Positions 33,749 through 40,860 of a DNA stretch of 64,000 nt are shown piece after piece (within the stretch, counting starts at the first letter, position 1; every line of letters starts with the position of its first letter). The notes under the pieces were generated by a model that saw nothing but the letters and a program-made list of their open reading frames with translations, was not told the origin of the DNA and ran no database searches. The position numbers and the translations under genes were made by a program. This DNA comes from Gordonia sp049847105 (GTDB lineage: Bacteria > Actinomycetota > Actinomycetes > Mycobacteriales > Mycobacteriaceae): assembly GCF_049847105.1 (NCBI RefSeq), contig NZ_JBNCNS010000001.1:124001-188000 (forward strand). The letters are read 5' to 3'.

Positions 33749-35154
33749 GAATCGACGGTAACGCGGTCGACGACCAGCGGCCTGCGTTGTGCCGCAGAAT
33801 CTCCGATTCCGACCGCGGTCGTCAGCGCGGCCCGCGCCGCGCCGAGGCGCTCCGGGGTCCGGGTGTGCAACGTGAACAACCGATCACCTGCCATCACCCG
33901 ATCGCCCGGCTTGGCATGCAACGTGATTCCCGCCTCGGCCTGCACCGCCTCGCCCGGAACGGCACGTCCCGCGCCGAGCCGCCACGCCCCGACCCCGACC
34001 GCCATCGCATCGAGCCGCGTGACGATGCCCGACTCGGTGGCCCGCACCGTCTCGGTATGCCGGGCCCGGGGCAGCGGCGCATCGGGGTCACCGCCCTGCG
34101 CGGCGATCATCGCGCGCCAGGTGTCCATCGCGGTCCCGTCCGCCAGATGTTTCGCAGGATCGGCGTCGGTGAGGCCCGCTGCGTCGAGCATCTCGCGTGC
34201 CAGCGCAAGCGTGAGCTCGACGACGTCATCGGGGCCCCCGCCGGCGAGCACCTCCACCGACTCGGCCACCTCCAGCGCATTGCCTGCAGTGCGGCCGAGA
34301 GGGGTGTTCATGTCCGTCAACAGGGCGGTGGTCGCCACGCCCGCCGCATGCCCGAGCCACACCATCGTCTCGGCGAGTTCCCGGCTCTGTGCTTCCGACT
34401 TGAGAAACGCCCCGCTACCGAACTTCACGTCGAGGACCAGGGCCCCCGTGCCCTCGGCGATCTTCTTGCTCATGATCGAGCTGGCCACCAGTGGTATGGA
34501 TTCCACGGTCCCGGTCACATCTCGCAGCGCATAGAGTCGCCGATCCGCCGGCGCGAGGTCGCCTCCGGCGGCGCACACCACCGCACCGACCCGTTCGAGC
34601 TGCTCGCCCATGTCGGCAGTAGAAATGTCGGCGCGCCAGCCGGAGATCGATTCGAGCTTGTCCAGAGTTCCACCCGTGTGACCCAGCCCGCGACCGGACA
34701 GCTGGGGAACGGCCACCCCGAACGAGGCCACCAGCGGGGCCAGCGGCAGGGTGATCTTGTCCCCGACACCGCCCGTCGAATGCTTGTCGACGGTCACCAT
34801 CGCACGGCCACCACGCCGTAGGCCGGAAAAATCCATCCGCCGCCCGGAATCGATCATCGCCTGCGTCCACCGCGAGATCTCGCGACGATTCATCCCGCGG
34901 AGGAAGATCGCCATCAACAGAGCGGACATCTGCTCGTCGACCACACGCCCACCCGCTCCGCTCCCGGCGCCACCCACATCCGGCCCGCCCGCTCCGCTCC
35001 CGGCGCCGTGCGTGTACCGGTCGATCACCCAGTCGATCTGAGCGTCGGTCAGCTCTCCGCCATCACGTTTCGTGGTGATCACCGAGATCGCGTCGATGAT
35101 CTCCGCCGCCGCTTCACCTCTTCGATTCGCCACGGTCGACTCCTGATCGTTCAT
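33745..35154 (-). CDS. deoA: Thymidine phosphorylase
   Basis: A 469-residue pyrimidine nucleoside phosphorylase that releases thymine and deoxyribose-1-phosphate. VDKHSTGGVGDK (about 122-133) is the phosphate-binding signature; LGHTGGTLDKLES and KKIAEGTGALVLDVK are the other core motifs. A glycine/alanine-rich insertion (about 50-70, GAGSGAGG repeated) lies between the first helices and is encoded by a duplicated DNA segment. The start overlaps the cdd stop by four bases and the stop overlaps add, so the three genes are translationally coupled. Confidence 0.94.
   Translation of the reverse strand: MNDQESTVANRRGEAAAEIIDAISVITTKRDGGELTDAQIDWVIDRYTHGAGSGAGGPDVGGAGSGAGGRVVDEQMSALLMAIFLRGMNRREISRWTQAMIDSGRRMDFSGLRRGGRAMVTVDKHSTGGVGDKITLPLAPLVASFGVAVPQLSGRGLGHTGGTLDKLESISGWRADISTADMGEQLERVGAVVCAAGGDLAPADRRLYALRDVTGTVESIPLVASSIMSKKIAEGTGALVLDVKFGSGAFLKSEAQSRELAETMVWLGHAAGVATTALLTDMNTPLGRTAGNALEVAESVEVLAGGGPDDVVELTLALAREMLDAAGLTDADPAKHLADGTAMDTWRAMIAAQGGDPDAPLPRARHTETVRATESGIVTRLDAMAVGVGAWRLGAGRAVPGEAVQAEAGITLHAKPGDRVMAGDRLFTLHTRTPERLGAARAALTTAVGIGDSAAQRRPLVVDRVTVDS
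34952..35007. repeat. Direct repeat inside deoA
   Basis: A perfect 20-base sequence, CCCGCTCCGCTCCCGGCGCC, occurs at 34952-34971 and again at 34988-35007, a 36-bp period. This equals 12 codons and encodes the repeated GAGSGAGG in DeoA, so an in-frame duplication is the likely origin. Confidence 0.85.
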
Positions 35155-35552
35155 CTGCCCGCCGCCAGATCATCGGGGCCGAACGCGTCCGGCAGCAGAT
35201 CGGCCAGAGTCGTCGACCCGCGAGAATGGTCCACCGCAAGCTCGGGGCCACCGTGCTCCAGCAGCACTTGCCGACACCGCCCACAGGGCATGAGTCTCTC
35301 GCCCCGGGGGTCGCAGACCGACACCGCGATCAGCCGCCCCCCGCCGGTGGCGACCAGATGCGCGCAGAGTGCGACCTCGGCGCAGATGCCGAGCCCGTAT
35401 GAGACATTTTCCACATTGCAGCCCAAGACCAGACGTCCATCGTCGGTGAGGCCCGACGCGCCGACCGGAAACCCGGAGTAGGGAGCATAGGCTCGATCGA
35501 CCATCACTGATGCTTTGTCCCGCAACAGATTCCAGTCATTTTCGGAAACCAA
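35151..35552 (-). CDS. cdd: Cytidine deaminase
   Basis: A 133-residue zinc enzyme that turns cytidine or deoxycytidine into uridine or deoxyuridine. YAPYSGFPVGA (22-32), GCNVENVSYG (44-53), the zinc motif CAEVAL (57-62) and PCGRCRQVL (89-97) are present, with cysteine ligands 57, 89 and 92. The start is a TTG at 35552, supported by GAGGAG six bases upstream and by the position at which family members begin; the first in-frame ATG would remove the N-terminal helix. First gene of cdd-deoA-add, divergent from sdhC. Confidence 0.9.
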   Translation of the reverse strand: MVSENDWNLLRDKASVMVDRAYAPYSGFPVGASGLTDDGRLVLGCNVENVSYGLGICAEVALCAHLVATGGGRLIAVSVCDPRGERLMPCGRCRQVLLEHGGPELAVDHSRGSTTLADLLPDAFGPDDLAAGR

Positions 35553-35613
35553 ACCGAACTCCTCACTATCGGCACGGACGATCAGGATGTGACATCACCT
35601 ACCAGCGCGAAGC

Positions 35614-35631
35614 TTGGTAAGGCAAACCTAA
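35614..35631. promoter_or_regulatory. IdeR/DtxR-like iron box upstream of sdhCDAB
   Basis: TTGGTAAGGCAAACCTAA matches the IdeR/DtxR consensus TTAGGTTAGGCTAACCTAA (less its first base) at 15 of 18 positions, with a perfect right half. It lies about 70-90 bp upstream of the proposed sdhC transcription start and could act as an activator site; it could also serve the divergent cdd operon. Confidence 0.6.
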
Positions 35632-35686
35632 GTCGAGATCAGTTGTCGCCCAAATCGGTTCGGGCAATTTATGCGCGGGGTCAGCA

Positions 35687-35692
35687 TAGGTT
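35687..35692 (+). promoter_or_regulatory. Candidate -10 element for sdhCDAB
   Basis: TAGGTT fits TAnnnT and predicts a start near 35699-35702. An ATG at 35702 could then be read leaderless and would add 25 residues to SdhC; the family length favours the later ATG. Confidence 0.4.
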
Positions 35693-35776
35693 TAAAGTCT
35701 CATGCATGGGTCCACGGCCGAGCCTCATAATGCCGACTCGGCACATCCATCGACGCTGTTGGAGGCCAATTTCCCG

Positions 35777-36184
35777 ATGAGCACCCCGACCGAGGTAGCA
35801 CCGGACCCGGTGCGCAAACGCTCCCTGTATCGCGGCGACCCAGGAATGTGGTCGTGGGTGCTGCACCGGATCACCGGTGTCACCATCTTCTTCTTCTTGT
35901 TCGTCCATGTACTGGACACCGCGGTCATCCGGATCGATCCGAACAAGTACTCCGAGGTCATCGAGACCTACAAGACGCCGATCATCGGCCTGATGGAGAT
36001 CGCGCTCGTCGCCTGCGTGCTGTACCACGCGTTCAACGGCATCCGCATCATCCTGATCGACTTCTGGTCGAAGGGCCCCAAGTTCCAGCGTCAGATGCTG
36101 TGGGCGATTGTGACCATCTTCGTCATCGTGTTCGGTGCGGCAGCCATCCGCCTGCTGCAGATCCTGATCACCCACTCGTTCTAG
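35777..36184 (+). CDS. sdhC: Succinate dehydrogenase cytochrome b subunit
   Basis: A 135-residue membrane anchor with three helices. It begins its homologous part with KRSLYRGDPGMWSWVLHRITG and has heme-ligand-type histidines in LHRITG and in FVHVLD/LYHAFNGIR. It anchors the succinate dehydrogenase complex and passes electrons to menaquinone. The ATG at 35777 is preferred: GGAGG lies upstream at 11 bases and the length fits M. tuberculosis Rv3316; an ATG at 35702 would be longer. The operon runs sdhC-sdhD-sdhA-sdhB with short gaps or overlaps. Confidence 0.92.
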   Translation: MSTPTEVAPDPVRKRSLYRGDPGMWSWVLHRITGVTIFFFLFVHVLDTAVIRIDPNKYSEVIETYKTPIIGLMEIALVACVLYHAFNGIRIILIDFWSKGPKFQRQMLWAIVTIFVIVFGAAAIRLLQILITHSF

Positions 36185-36194
36185 GAGGCACCTG

Positions 36195-36653
36195 ATGACT
36201 GCATCGCAAGCCACTCCGGGTGCCGCCAAGACGCTGGGCACCGAATACGACCGGCCCGCGAGTCTGGACAACCCGCGGTCGCCGCGCATGCGCAAGGGCG
36301 GCAACTTCGAGAAGTACGCGTGGCTGTTCATGCGCTTCTCGGGTCTGGCCCTGATCATCCTGACCATCGGTCACATGTTCATCATGCTCGCCTGGGACGA
36401 CGGCGTGCACCGCATCGACGCTTCATTCGTCGCGGCGCGGTGGCGTGAGCCGTTCTGGCAGGTCTGGGACCTCACCATGCTCTGGCTCGCCCAGCTGCAC
36501 GGCGGCAACGGCGTCCGGACGGTGATCGCGGACTACTCGCGCAAGGACTCCACCCGATTCTGGCTGAACGTGCTACTCGGCATCTCGATGATCCTGGTGC
36601 TCGTGCTCGGCACGTACGCCCTGCTGACCTTCGACGTGAACAGCGTCGGCTAG
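36195..36653 (+). CDS. sdhD: Succinate dehydrogenase membrane anchor subunit
   Basis: A 152-residue protein with three transmembrane helices, matching SdhD of the mycobacterial Sdh enzyme. GGAGG stands seven bases before its ATG, 10 bases after sdhC. The stretch WLAQLHGGNGVRTVIADYSRK joins helices two and three and is typical of the family. It completes the quinone-binding anchor with SdhC. Confidence 0.92.
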   Translation: MTASQATPGAAKTLGTEYDRPASLDNPRSPRMRKGGNFEKYAWLFMRFSGLALIILTIGHMFIMLAWDDGVHRIDASFVAARWREPFWQVWDLTMLWLAQLHGGNGVRTVIADYSRKDSTRFWLNVLLGISMILVLVLGTYALLTFDVNSVG

Positions 36654-36670
36654 AGGAGATTGACGAACTT

Positions 36671-38425
36671 ATGCAGGAACATCGCTACGACGTGCTCATC
36701 GTGGGGGCCGGCGGCGCCGGGATGCGCGCCGCCATCGAGTCCGCGCCCCGCGCCCGAACCGCCGTTCTGACCAAGCTCTACCCCACCCGCAGCCACACCG
36801 GCGCCGCCCAGGGCGGTATGTGCGCCGCACTGGCGAACGTGGAAGAGGACAACTGGGAGTGGCACACCTTCGACACCGTCAAGGGCGGCGACTACCTCGC
36901 CGACCAGGACGCGGTCGAGATCATGGCCAAGGAGGCCATCGACGCGGTCCTCGACCTCGAGAAGATGGGGCTCCCCTTCAACCGGACCCCCGAGGGCAAG
37001 ATCGATCAGCGCCGATTCGGCGGCCACACCCGCGACCACGGCAAGTCCCCGGTCCGCCGCGCGTGCTATGCCGCCGACCGCACCGGCCACATGATCCTGC
37101 AGACCCTGTACCAGAACTGCGTCAAGCACAACGTCGAGTTCTTCAACGAGTTCTACGCCCTCGACATCTGCCTCGGCGAGAACGAGAACGGCGAATCGGT
37201 GGCGACCGGCGTCGTCGCCTATGAGCTGTCGACCGGCGAGATCCACGTGTTCCACGCCAAGTCGATCGTGTTCGCGACCGGCGGTTCGGGACGCATGTAC
37301 AAGACGACGTCCAACGCCCACACTCTCACCGGCGACGGCATGGGCATCGTCTTCCGCAAGGGACTTCCCCTGGAGGACATGGAGTTCCACCAGTTCCATC
37401 CGACCGGCCTGGCCGGCCTCGGCATCCTCATCTCCGAAGCAGTCCGTGGTGAGGGCGGCATCCTGCGCAACGCCGACGGCGAGCGCTTCATGGAGCGGTA
37501 CGCGCCGACCATCAAGGACCTCGCCCCACGAGACATCGTGGCGCGCTCGATGGTGCTCGAGGTTCTCGAAGGACGTGGCGCCGGACCGAACAAGGACTAC
37601 GTCTACATCGACGTGACCCACCTCGGTGAGGACGTGCTCAACGAGAAGCTCCCCGACATCACCGAGTTCGCGCGCACCTACCTCGGCGTCGACCCGGTCA
37701 CCGAGTACGTCCCGGTGTACCCGACCTGCCACTACGTGATGGGCGGTATCCCGACCAACATCGAGGGCCAGGTCCTGCGCAACAACGACGAGGTCGTGCA
37801 CGGCCTGTACGCGGCGGGTGAATGCGCGTGCGTCTCGGTGCACGGCGCCAACCGCCTGGGTACCAACTCACTGCTGGACATCAACGTCTTCGGGCGTCGC
37901 GCCGGCATCGCCGCCGCCGAATACGCGACGTCCGCCGACTTCGTCGAACTGCCGGAGAGCCCGACACAGATGGTCGACAACTGGCTGGAGCTGATGCTGT
38001 CGGACCACGGCCACGAGCGCGTCGCGGACATCCGCACCGAGCTACAGGTGACGATGGACAACAACGCCTCGGTGTTCCGCACCGAAGAGACCCTGAAGCA
38101 GGCACTCACCGACGTCCATGCACTCAAGGAGCGCTACTCACACGTCCGCGTCCACGACAAGGGCAAGCGCTTCAACAGTGATCTCCTCGAAGCGATCGAG
38201 CTGGGCTTCCTGCTGGAGATGGCGGAGGTGACGGTGGTCGGCGCGCTGAACCGCAAGGAGTCGCGCGGCGGTCACGCCCGTGAGGATTACCCCGACCGGG
38301 ACGACGTCAACTACATGCGCCACACGATGGCCTACAAGAAGGGCACCGACCTTCTCTCGGACATCGAGTTGGACTACAAGCCCGTGGTGCAGACCCGCTA
38401 CGAGCCGATGGAGCGTAAGTACTGA
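36671..38425 (+). CDS. sdhA: Succinate dehydrogenase flavoprotein subunit
   Basis: A 584-residue flavoprotein that oxidises succinate to fumarate. FAD Rossmann motif VLIVGAGGAGMRAA (8-21); SHTGAAQGG (41-49), where His42 carries covalent FAD; GEGGILRNADGERFMERYAP and the active-site arginine region RAGIAAAEYA follow. GAGGAG lies upstream of the ATG. Its last codon overlaps the sdhB start (TGATG), so catalytic subunits are made in equal amounts. Confidence 0.96.
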   Translation: MQEHRYDVLIVGAGGAGMRAAIESAPRARTAVLTKLYPTRSHTGAAQGGMCAALANVEEDNWEWHTFDTVKGGDYLADQDAVEIMAKEAIDAVLDLEKMGLPFNRTPEGKIDQRRFGGHTRDHGKSPVRRACYAADRTGHMILQTLYQNCVKHNVEFFNEFYALDICLGENENGESVATGVVAYELSTGEIHVFHAKSIVFATGGSGRMYKTTSNAHTLTGDGMGIVFRKGLPLEDMEFHQFHPTGLAGLGILISEAVRGEGGILRNADGERFMERYAPTIKDLAPRDIVARSMVLEVLEGRGAGPNKDYVYIDVTHLGEDVLNEKLPDITEFARTYLGVDPVTEYVPVYPTCHYVMGGIPTNIEGQVLRNNDEVVHGLYAAGECACVSVHGANRLGTNSLLDINVFGRRAGIAAAEYATSADFVELPESPTQMVDNWLELMLSDHGHERVADIRTELQVTMDNNASVFRTEETLKQALTDVHALKERYSHVRVHDKGKRFNSDLLEAIELGFLLEMAEVTVVGALNRKESRGGHAREDYPDRDDVNYMRHTMAYKKGTDLLSDIELDYKPVVQTRYEPMERKY

Positions 38426-39213
38426 TGACAGCAATCATGGAAAACCCCACGCCCTCGTCCGACGAGCCACCACTGCCCCCGGTTCCCGACGAGGCCACGA
38501 TGGTGACGTTGAAGATCTTCCGGTTCAACCCGGAGAACCCCGACGCACAGGGCTTCGAGAGTTTCCGGGTGCCGGCCCTGCCCACCGACCGGCTGCTCAA
38601 CCTCCTGCTCTACGTGAAGGGCTACCTCGACGGCACCCTCACGTTCCGACGCAGCTGCGCGCACGGCGTCTGTGGGTCCGACGCGATGCGCATCAACGGG
38701 GTCAACCGCCTCGCCTGCAAGCTGCTGATGAAGGACATGCTGCCGAAAGACGGCTCCAAAGAGGTCACCATCACCATCGAGCCCATCAAGGGCCTTCCGG
38801 TGGAGAAGGATCTCGTGGTCGACATGGAACCGTTCTTCGACGCGTACCGCGCGATCAAGCCGTTCCTGATCACCTCGGGCAACGAGCCGACGCGTGAGCG
38901 CATCCAGAGCCAGCACGACCGTGCCCGCTTCGACGACACCACCAAATGCATCCTGTGCGCATGCTGCACCACGAGTTGCCCGGTGTTCTGGAACGAGGGC
39001 AGCTACTTCGGGCCCGCCGCGATCGTCAACGCGCACCGGTTCATCTTCGACAGCCGTGACGAAGCCGCCATCGAACGTCTCGACATCCTCAACGATGTCG
39101 ACGGCGTGTGGCGCTGCCGGACCACGTTCAACTGCACCGACGCGTGCCCGCGTGGCATCCAGGTGACCCAGGCGATCCAAGAGGTCAAGCGCGCCCTGAT
39201 GTTCTCGCGCTGA
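38425..39213 (+). CDS. sdhB: Succinate dehydrogenase iron-sulfur subunit
   Basis: A 262-residue subunit with three Fe-S clusters: [2Fe-2S] ligands in RSCAHGVCGSDAM with a further Cys in NRLAC, [4Fe-4S] and [3Fe-4S] ligands in CILCACCTTSCPVFW and CTDACPRGI. It moves electrons from SdhA to the SdhCD quinone site. It ends the operon and is followed within 50 bp by a perfect 15-bp stem-loop. Confidence 0.96.
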   Translation: MTAIMENPTPSSDEPPLPPVPDEATMVTLKIFRFNPENPDAQGFESFRVPALPTDRLLNLLLYVKGYLDGTLTFRRSCAHGVCGSDAMRINGVNRLACKLLMKDMLPKDGSKEVTITIEPIKGLPVEKDLVVDMEPFFDAYRAIKPFLITSGNEPTRERIQSQHDRARFDDTTKCILCACCTTSCPVFWNEGSYFGPAAIVNAHRFIFDSRDEAAIERLDILNDVDGVWRCRTTFNCTDACPRGIQVTQAIQEVKRALMFSR

Positions 39214-39258
39214 GCGTCCGAACCCGCCGATCCCGCAGATATTCTTCTCTGCAGCCCC

Positions 39259-39295
39259 GAAACCGCCCCTCCCACAGCCCGGGAGGGGCGGTTTC
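39259..39295 (+). terminator. Strong terminator hairpin of sdhCDAB
   Basis: GAAACCGCCCCTCCC and GGGAGGGGCGGTTTC form a perfect 15-bp stem with a 7-base loop, 45 bases after sdhB. There is no T-tract. The 17 bases CTTCTCTGCAGCCCCGA (39244-39260) lead into the stem and recur before the bfr terminator. Confidence 0.85.
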
Positions 39296-39334
39296 GTCGG
39301 TGTGGACGCGATGGTGGAACCGCGCGATGCCGAC

Positions 39335-39763
39335 ATGCGTCCAATCACCATGACTCGCACCCACCTCGTCATCGCCGGCCTCATCCTGGCCATCGGCATC
39401 GGCCCGGTCCTGGCTCCGGTCCTCGGAGCGCCACTCGCCGACGCGAGCCCGAGGTATCCGGGGAACGGCGACCGGATCACGATCGTCCTCACCTCGGACC
39501 GGCAGCTCAACAGCGCCGTGGTCTGGTATGACTCGCGCAACCGGATGCGCCGGCAGAGCGACCTCCCACTCCGTCGATTCGACAAGCACACCGGCCTGTG
39601 GACCGGATCGCTCGTGTTCACCAGTCGCGTGCGCCACCAGAAGATCGACACGCTCTTCCAGTCGAACGGCCGTCTCGCCCGGTGTGCCGTCTGGGTGAAC
39701 ACGACGAAGGTGCGCGAGAAGTCCGCCCGGTCGTCCCGGTATGCCACCACTTACTGTCGCTGA
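39335..39763 (+). CDS. Small secreted hypothetical protein
   Basis: A 142-residue protein with an N-terminal hydrophobic signal segment (HLVIAGLILAIGIGPVLAPVLG) ending near an ADA-S cleavage-like site, followed by a basic 100-residue domain with two cysteines (about 112 and 141) that could form a disulfide. I do not recognise the family. Several ATGs are possible (39302, 39311, 39335, 39350); none has a clear ribosome site, so the start is uncertain. Confidence 0.55.
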   Translation: MRPITMTRTHLVIAGLILAIGIGPVLAPVLGAPLADASPRYPGNGDRITIVLTSDRQLNSAVVWYDSRNRMRRQSDLPLRRFDKHTGLWTGSLVFTSRVRHQKIDTLFQSNGRLARCAVWVNTTKVREKSARSSRYATTYCR

Positions 39764-39842
39764 GAAAACTCTCCTCGGGCCGCGCAATCTCTGCGGAAAC
39801 CGTAGTCTTGTCCCACCATTCGCCACCTGAGCGGGAGACACC

Positions 39843-39941
39843 ATGACACAGACCGGGCACGCCGGGTTCCATGCGAGCACCACCGCCCCGACACTGCGCC
39901 GGACCACCGTGCCGGCCATCGTGGCACCCAGAGCGGGGTGA
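39843..39941 (+). CDS. Short ORF (32 codons) overlapping a glutamine amidotransferase start
   Basis: The ATG at 39843 has GGGAG four to eight bases upstream, and the frame of 32 codons ends in TGA that overlaps the GTG start of the next gene (GTGA). The peptide is rich in Thr and Ala and has two Arg (begins MTQTGHAGFH). No known family is recognised. The geometry suggests either a small real peptide or a translated leader that couples or controls the downstream gene. Confidence 0.45.
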   Translation: MTQTGHAGFHASTTAPTLRRTTVPAIVAPRAG

Positions 39942-40681
39942 CCGTGGTGGCCGTCTCGCGAATCCGCGTGCTGGAACTGCGGCACGCCGAAGTCGAGACC
40001 TCCGGTGCGTACTCGACCGCACTCGACGAACTCGCCGATGTCACGACCGTCCGCGTCTGGCGAGAATGCGTACCGGACAAGACGGCGGGGTATGACGCCA
40101 TCATCGTGATGGGCGGACCGATGGGCGTCGGAGACATTGATTCGATCCCGTGGATCGCATCGGAGATCGCACTGCTGCGCCACGCGGTCGCCGACGATGT
40201 CCCGGTGTGGGCCGTCTGTCTCGGTTCGCAGCTCCTGGCCGCGGCGCTGGGTGCCGAAGTCTTCCGAGGCGAGGAGCCCGAGATCGGCGTGCGGGAGGTC
40301 CGACTGAACACCGACGGCATGGCGGACCAGGTATGGAAGGCTGTCCCGTCGGCCTCGTTCGAGACCGTCCAATGGCATTTCGACACCTTCGCACTCCCTG
40401 ATGGGGCCACACTGCTGGCCGGCTCGGCGGCCTATCCGAATCAGCTGTTTCGGTACGGCGACAGCTATGGCATCCAGTTCCATCTGGAGGCAGGCGGAAC
40501 CCTCATCCGGCGCTGGCTGCAGGGTGAATCGCGCGACGAGGTGGAAGCTGCGATCGGAACCGCCGGCGTCGATCATTTCGGCGACGACGCGGCGGCCGCC
40601 GAGGCGGTGACCGCGCCGCTGTCCGCCACCGTCATGCGACGTTGGCTGACCCAGGTGGCGACCCACCGGCCCGCCGGGTGA
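39938..40681 (+). CDS. Class I glutamine amidotransferase (GMP synthase-like)
   Basis: A 247-residue stand-alone glutaminase-type domain. The nucleophile is Cys94 in VWAVCLGSQ, with His182 and Glu184 in GIQFHLE; YDAIIVMGGPMGV (52-64) forms the oxyanion region. There is no synthetase domain, so it hydrolyses the gamma-amide of glutamine or a related gamma-glutamyl compound for an unknown partner. The GTG at 39938 overlaps the preceding short ORF; GTG 39947 is an alternative. It lies 179 bp ahead of a class III aminotransferase that may belong to the same amino-compound catabolism. Confidence 0.83.
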   Translation: MTVVAVSRIRVLELRHAEVETSGAYSTALDELADVTTVRVWRECVPDKTAGYDAIIVMGGPMGVGDIDSIPWIASEIALLRHAVADDVPVWAVCLGSQLLAAALGAEVFRGEEPEIGVREVRLNTDGMADQVWKAVPSASFETVQWHFDTFALPDGATLLAGSAAYPNQLFRYGDSYGIQFHLEAGGTLIRRWLQGESRDEVEAAIGTAGVDHFGDDAAAAEAVTAPLSATVMRRWLTQVATHRPAG

Positions 40682-40767
40682 CCGCCACTGGCACGTCCGC
40701 CGCCGAACCTGACCGGACGTCGAACTCACGACCCAGATGACATGGAGACATCGCTTTGGCGCATCCT

Positions 40768-40781
40768 GAACCAGCAGGTTC
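40768..40781. promoter_or_regulatory. Inverted repeat before aminotransferase gene
   Basis: GAACC-AGCA-GGTTC is a 5-bp inverted repeat flanked on both sides by GCATCC copies, 80 bp before the aminotransferase ATG. It may be an operator; the arms are short and it may be chance. Confidence 0.3.
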
Positions 40782-40843
40782 TGACGCATCCCGAGGTCAC
40801 CGGCACGGAGACCCTCGTCCGTCTGAAATTGGCCAAGCAACAA

Positions 40844-40849
40844 TACAAT
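40844..40849 (+). promoter_or_regulatory. Candidate -10 element before aminotransferase
   Basis: TACAAT fits TAnnnT in an unusually AT-rich patch, 11 bases before the ATG, which also has GGGG just upstream. A TTGGCCAA palindrome lies at 40829-40836. Confidence 0.45.
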
Positions 40850-40860
40850 TGGGGTACCCG

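Noticed and set aside
36650..37843. 397-residue minus-strand frame
   Set aside because: Antisense to sdhA; repetitive Val/Gly/Asp composition without motifs.
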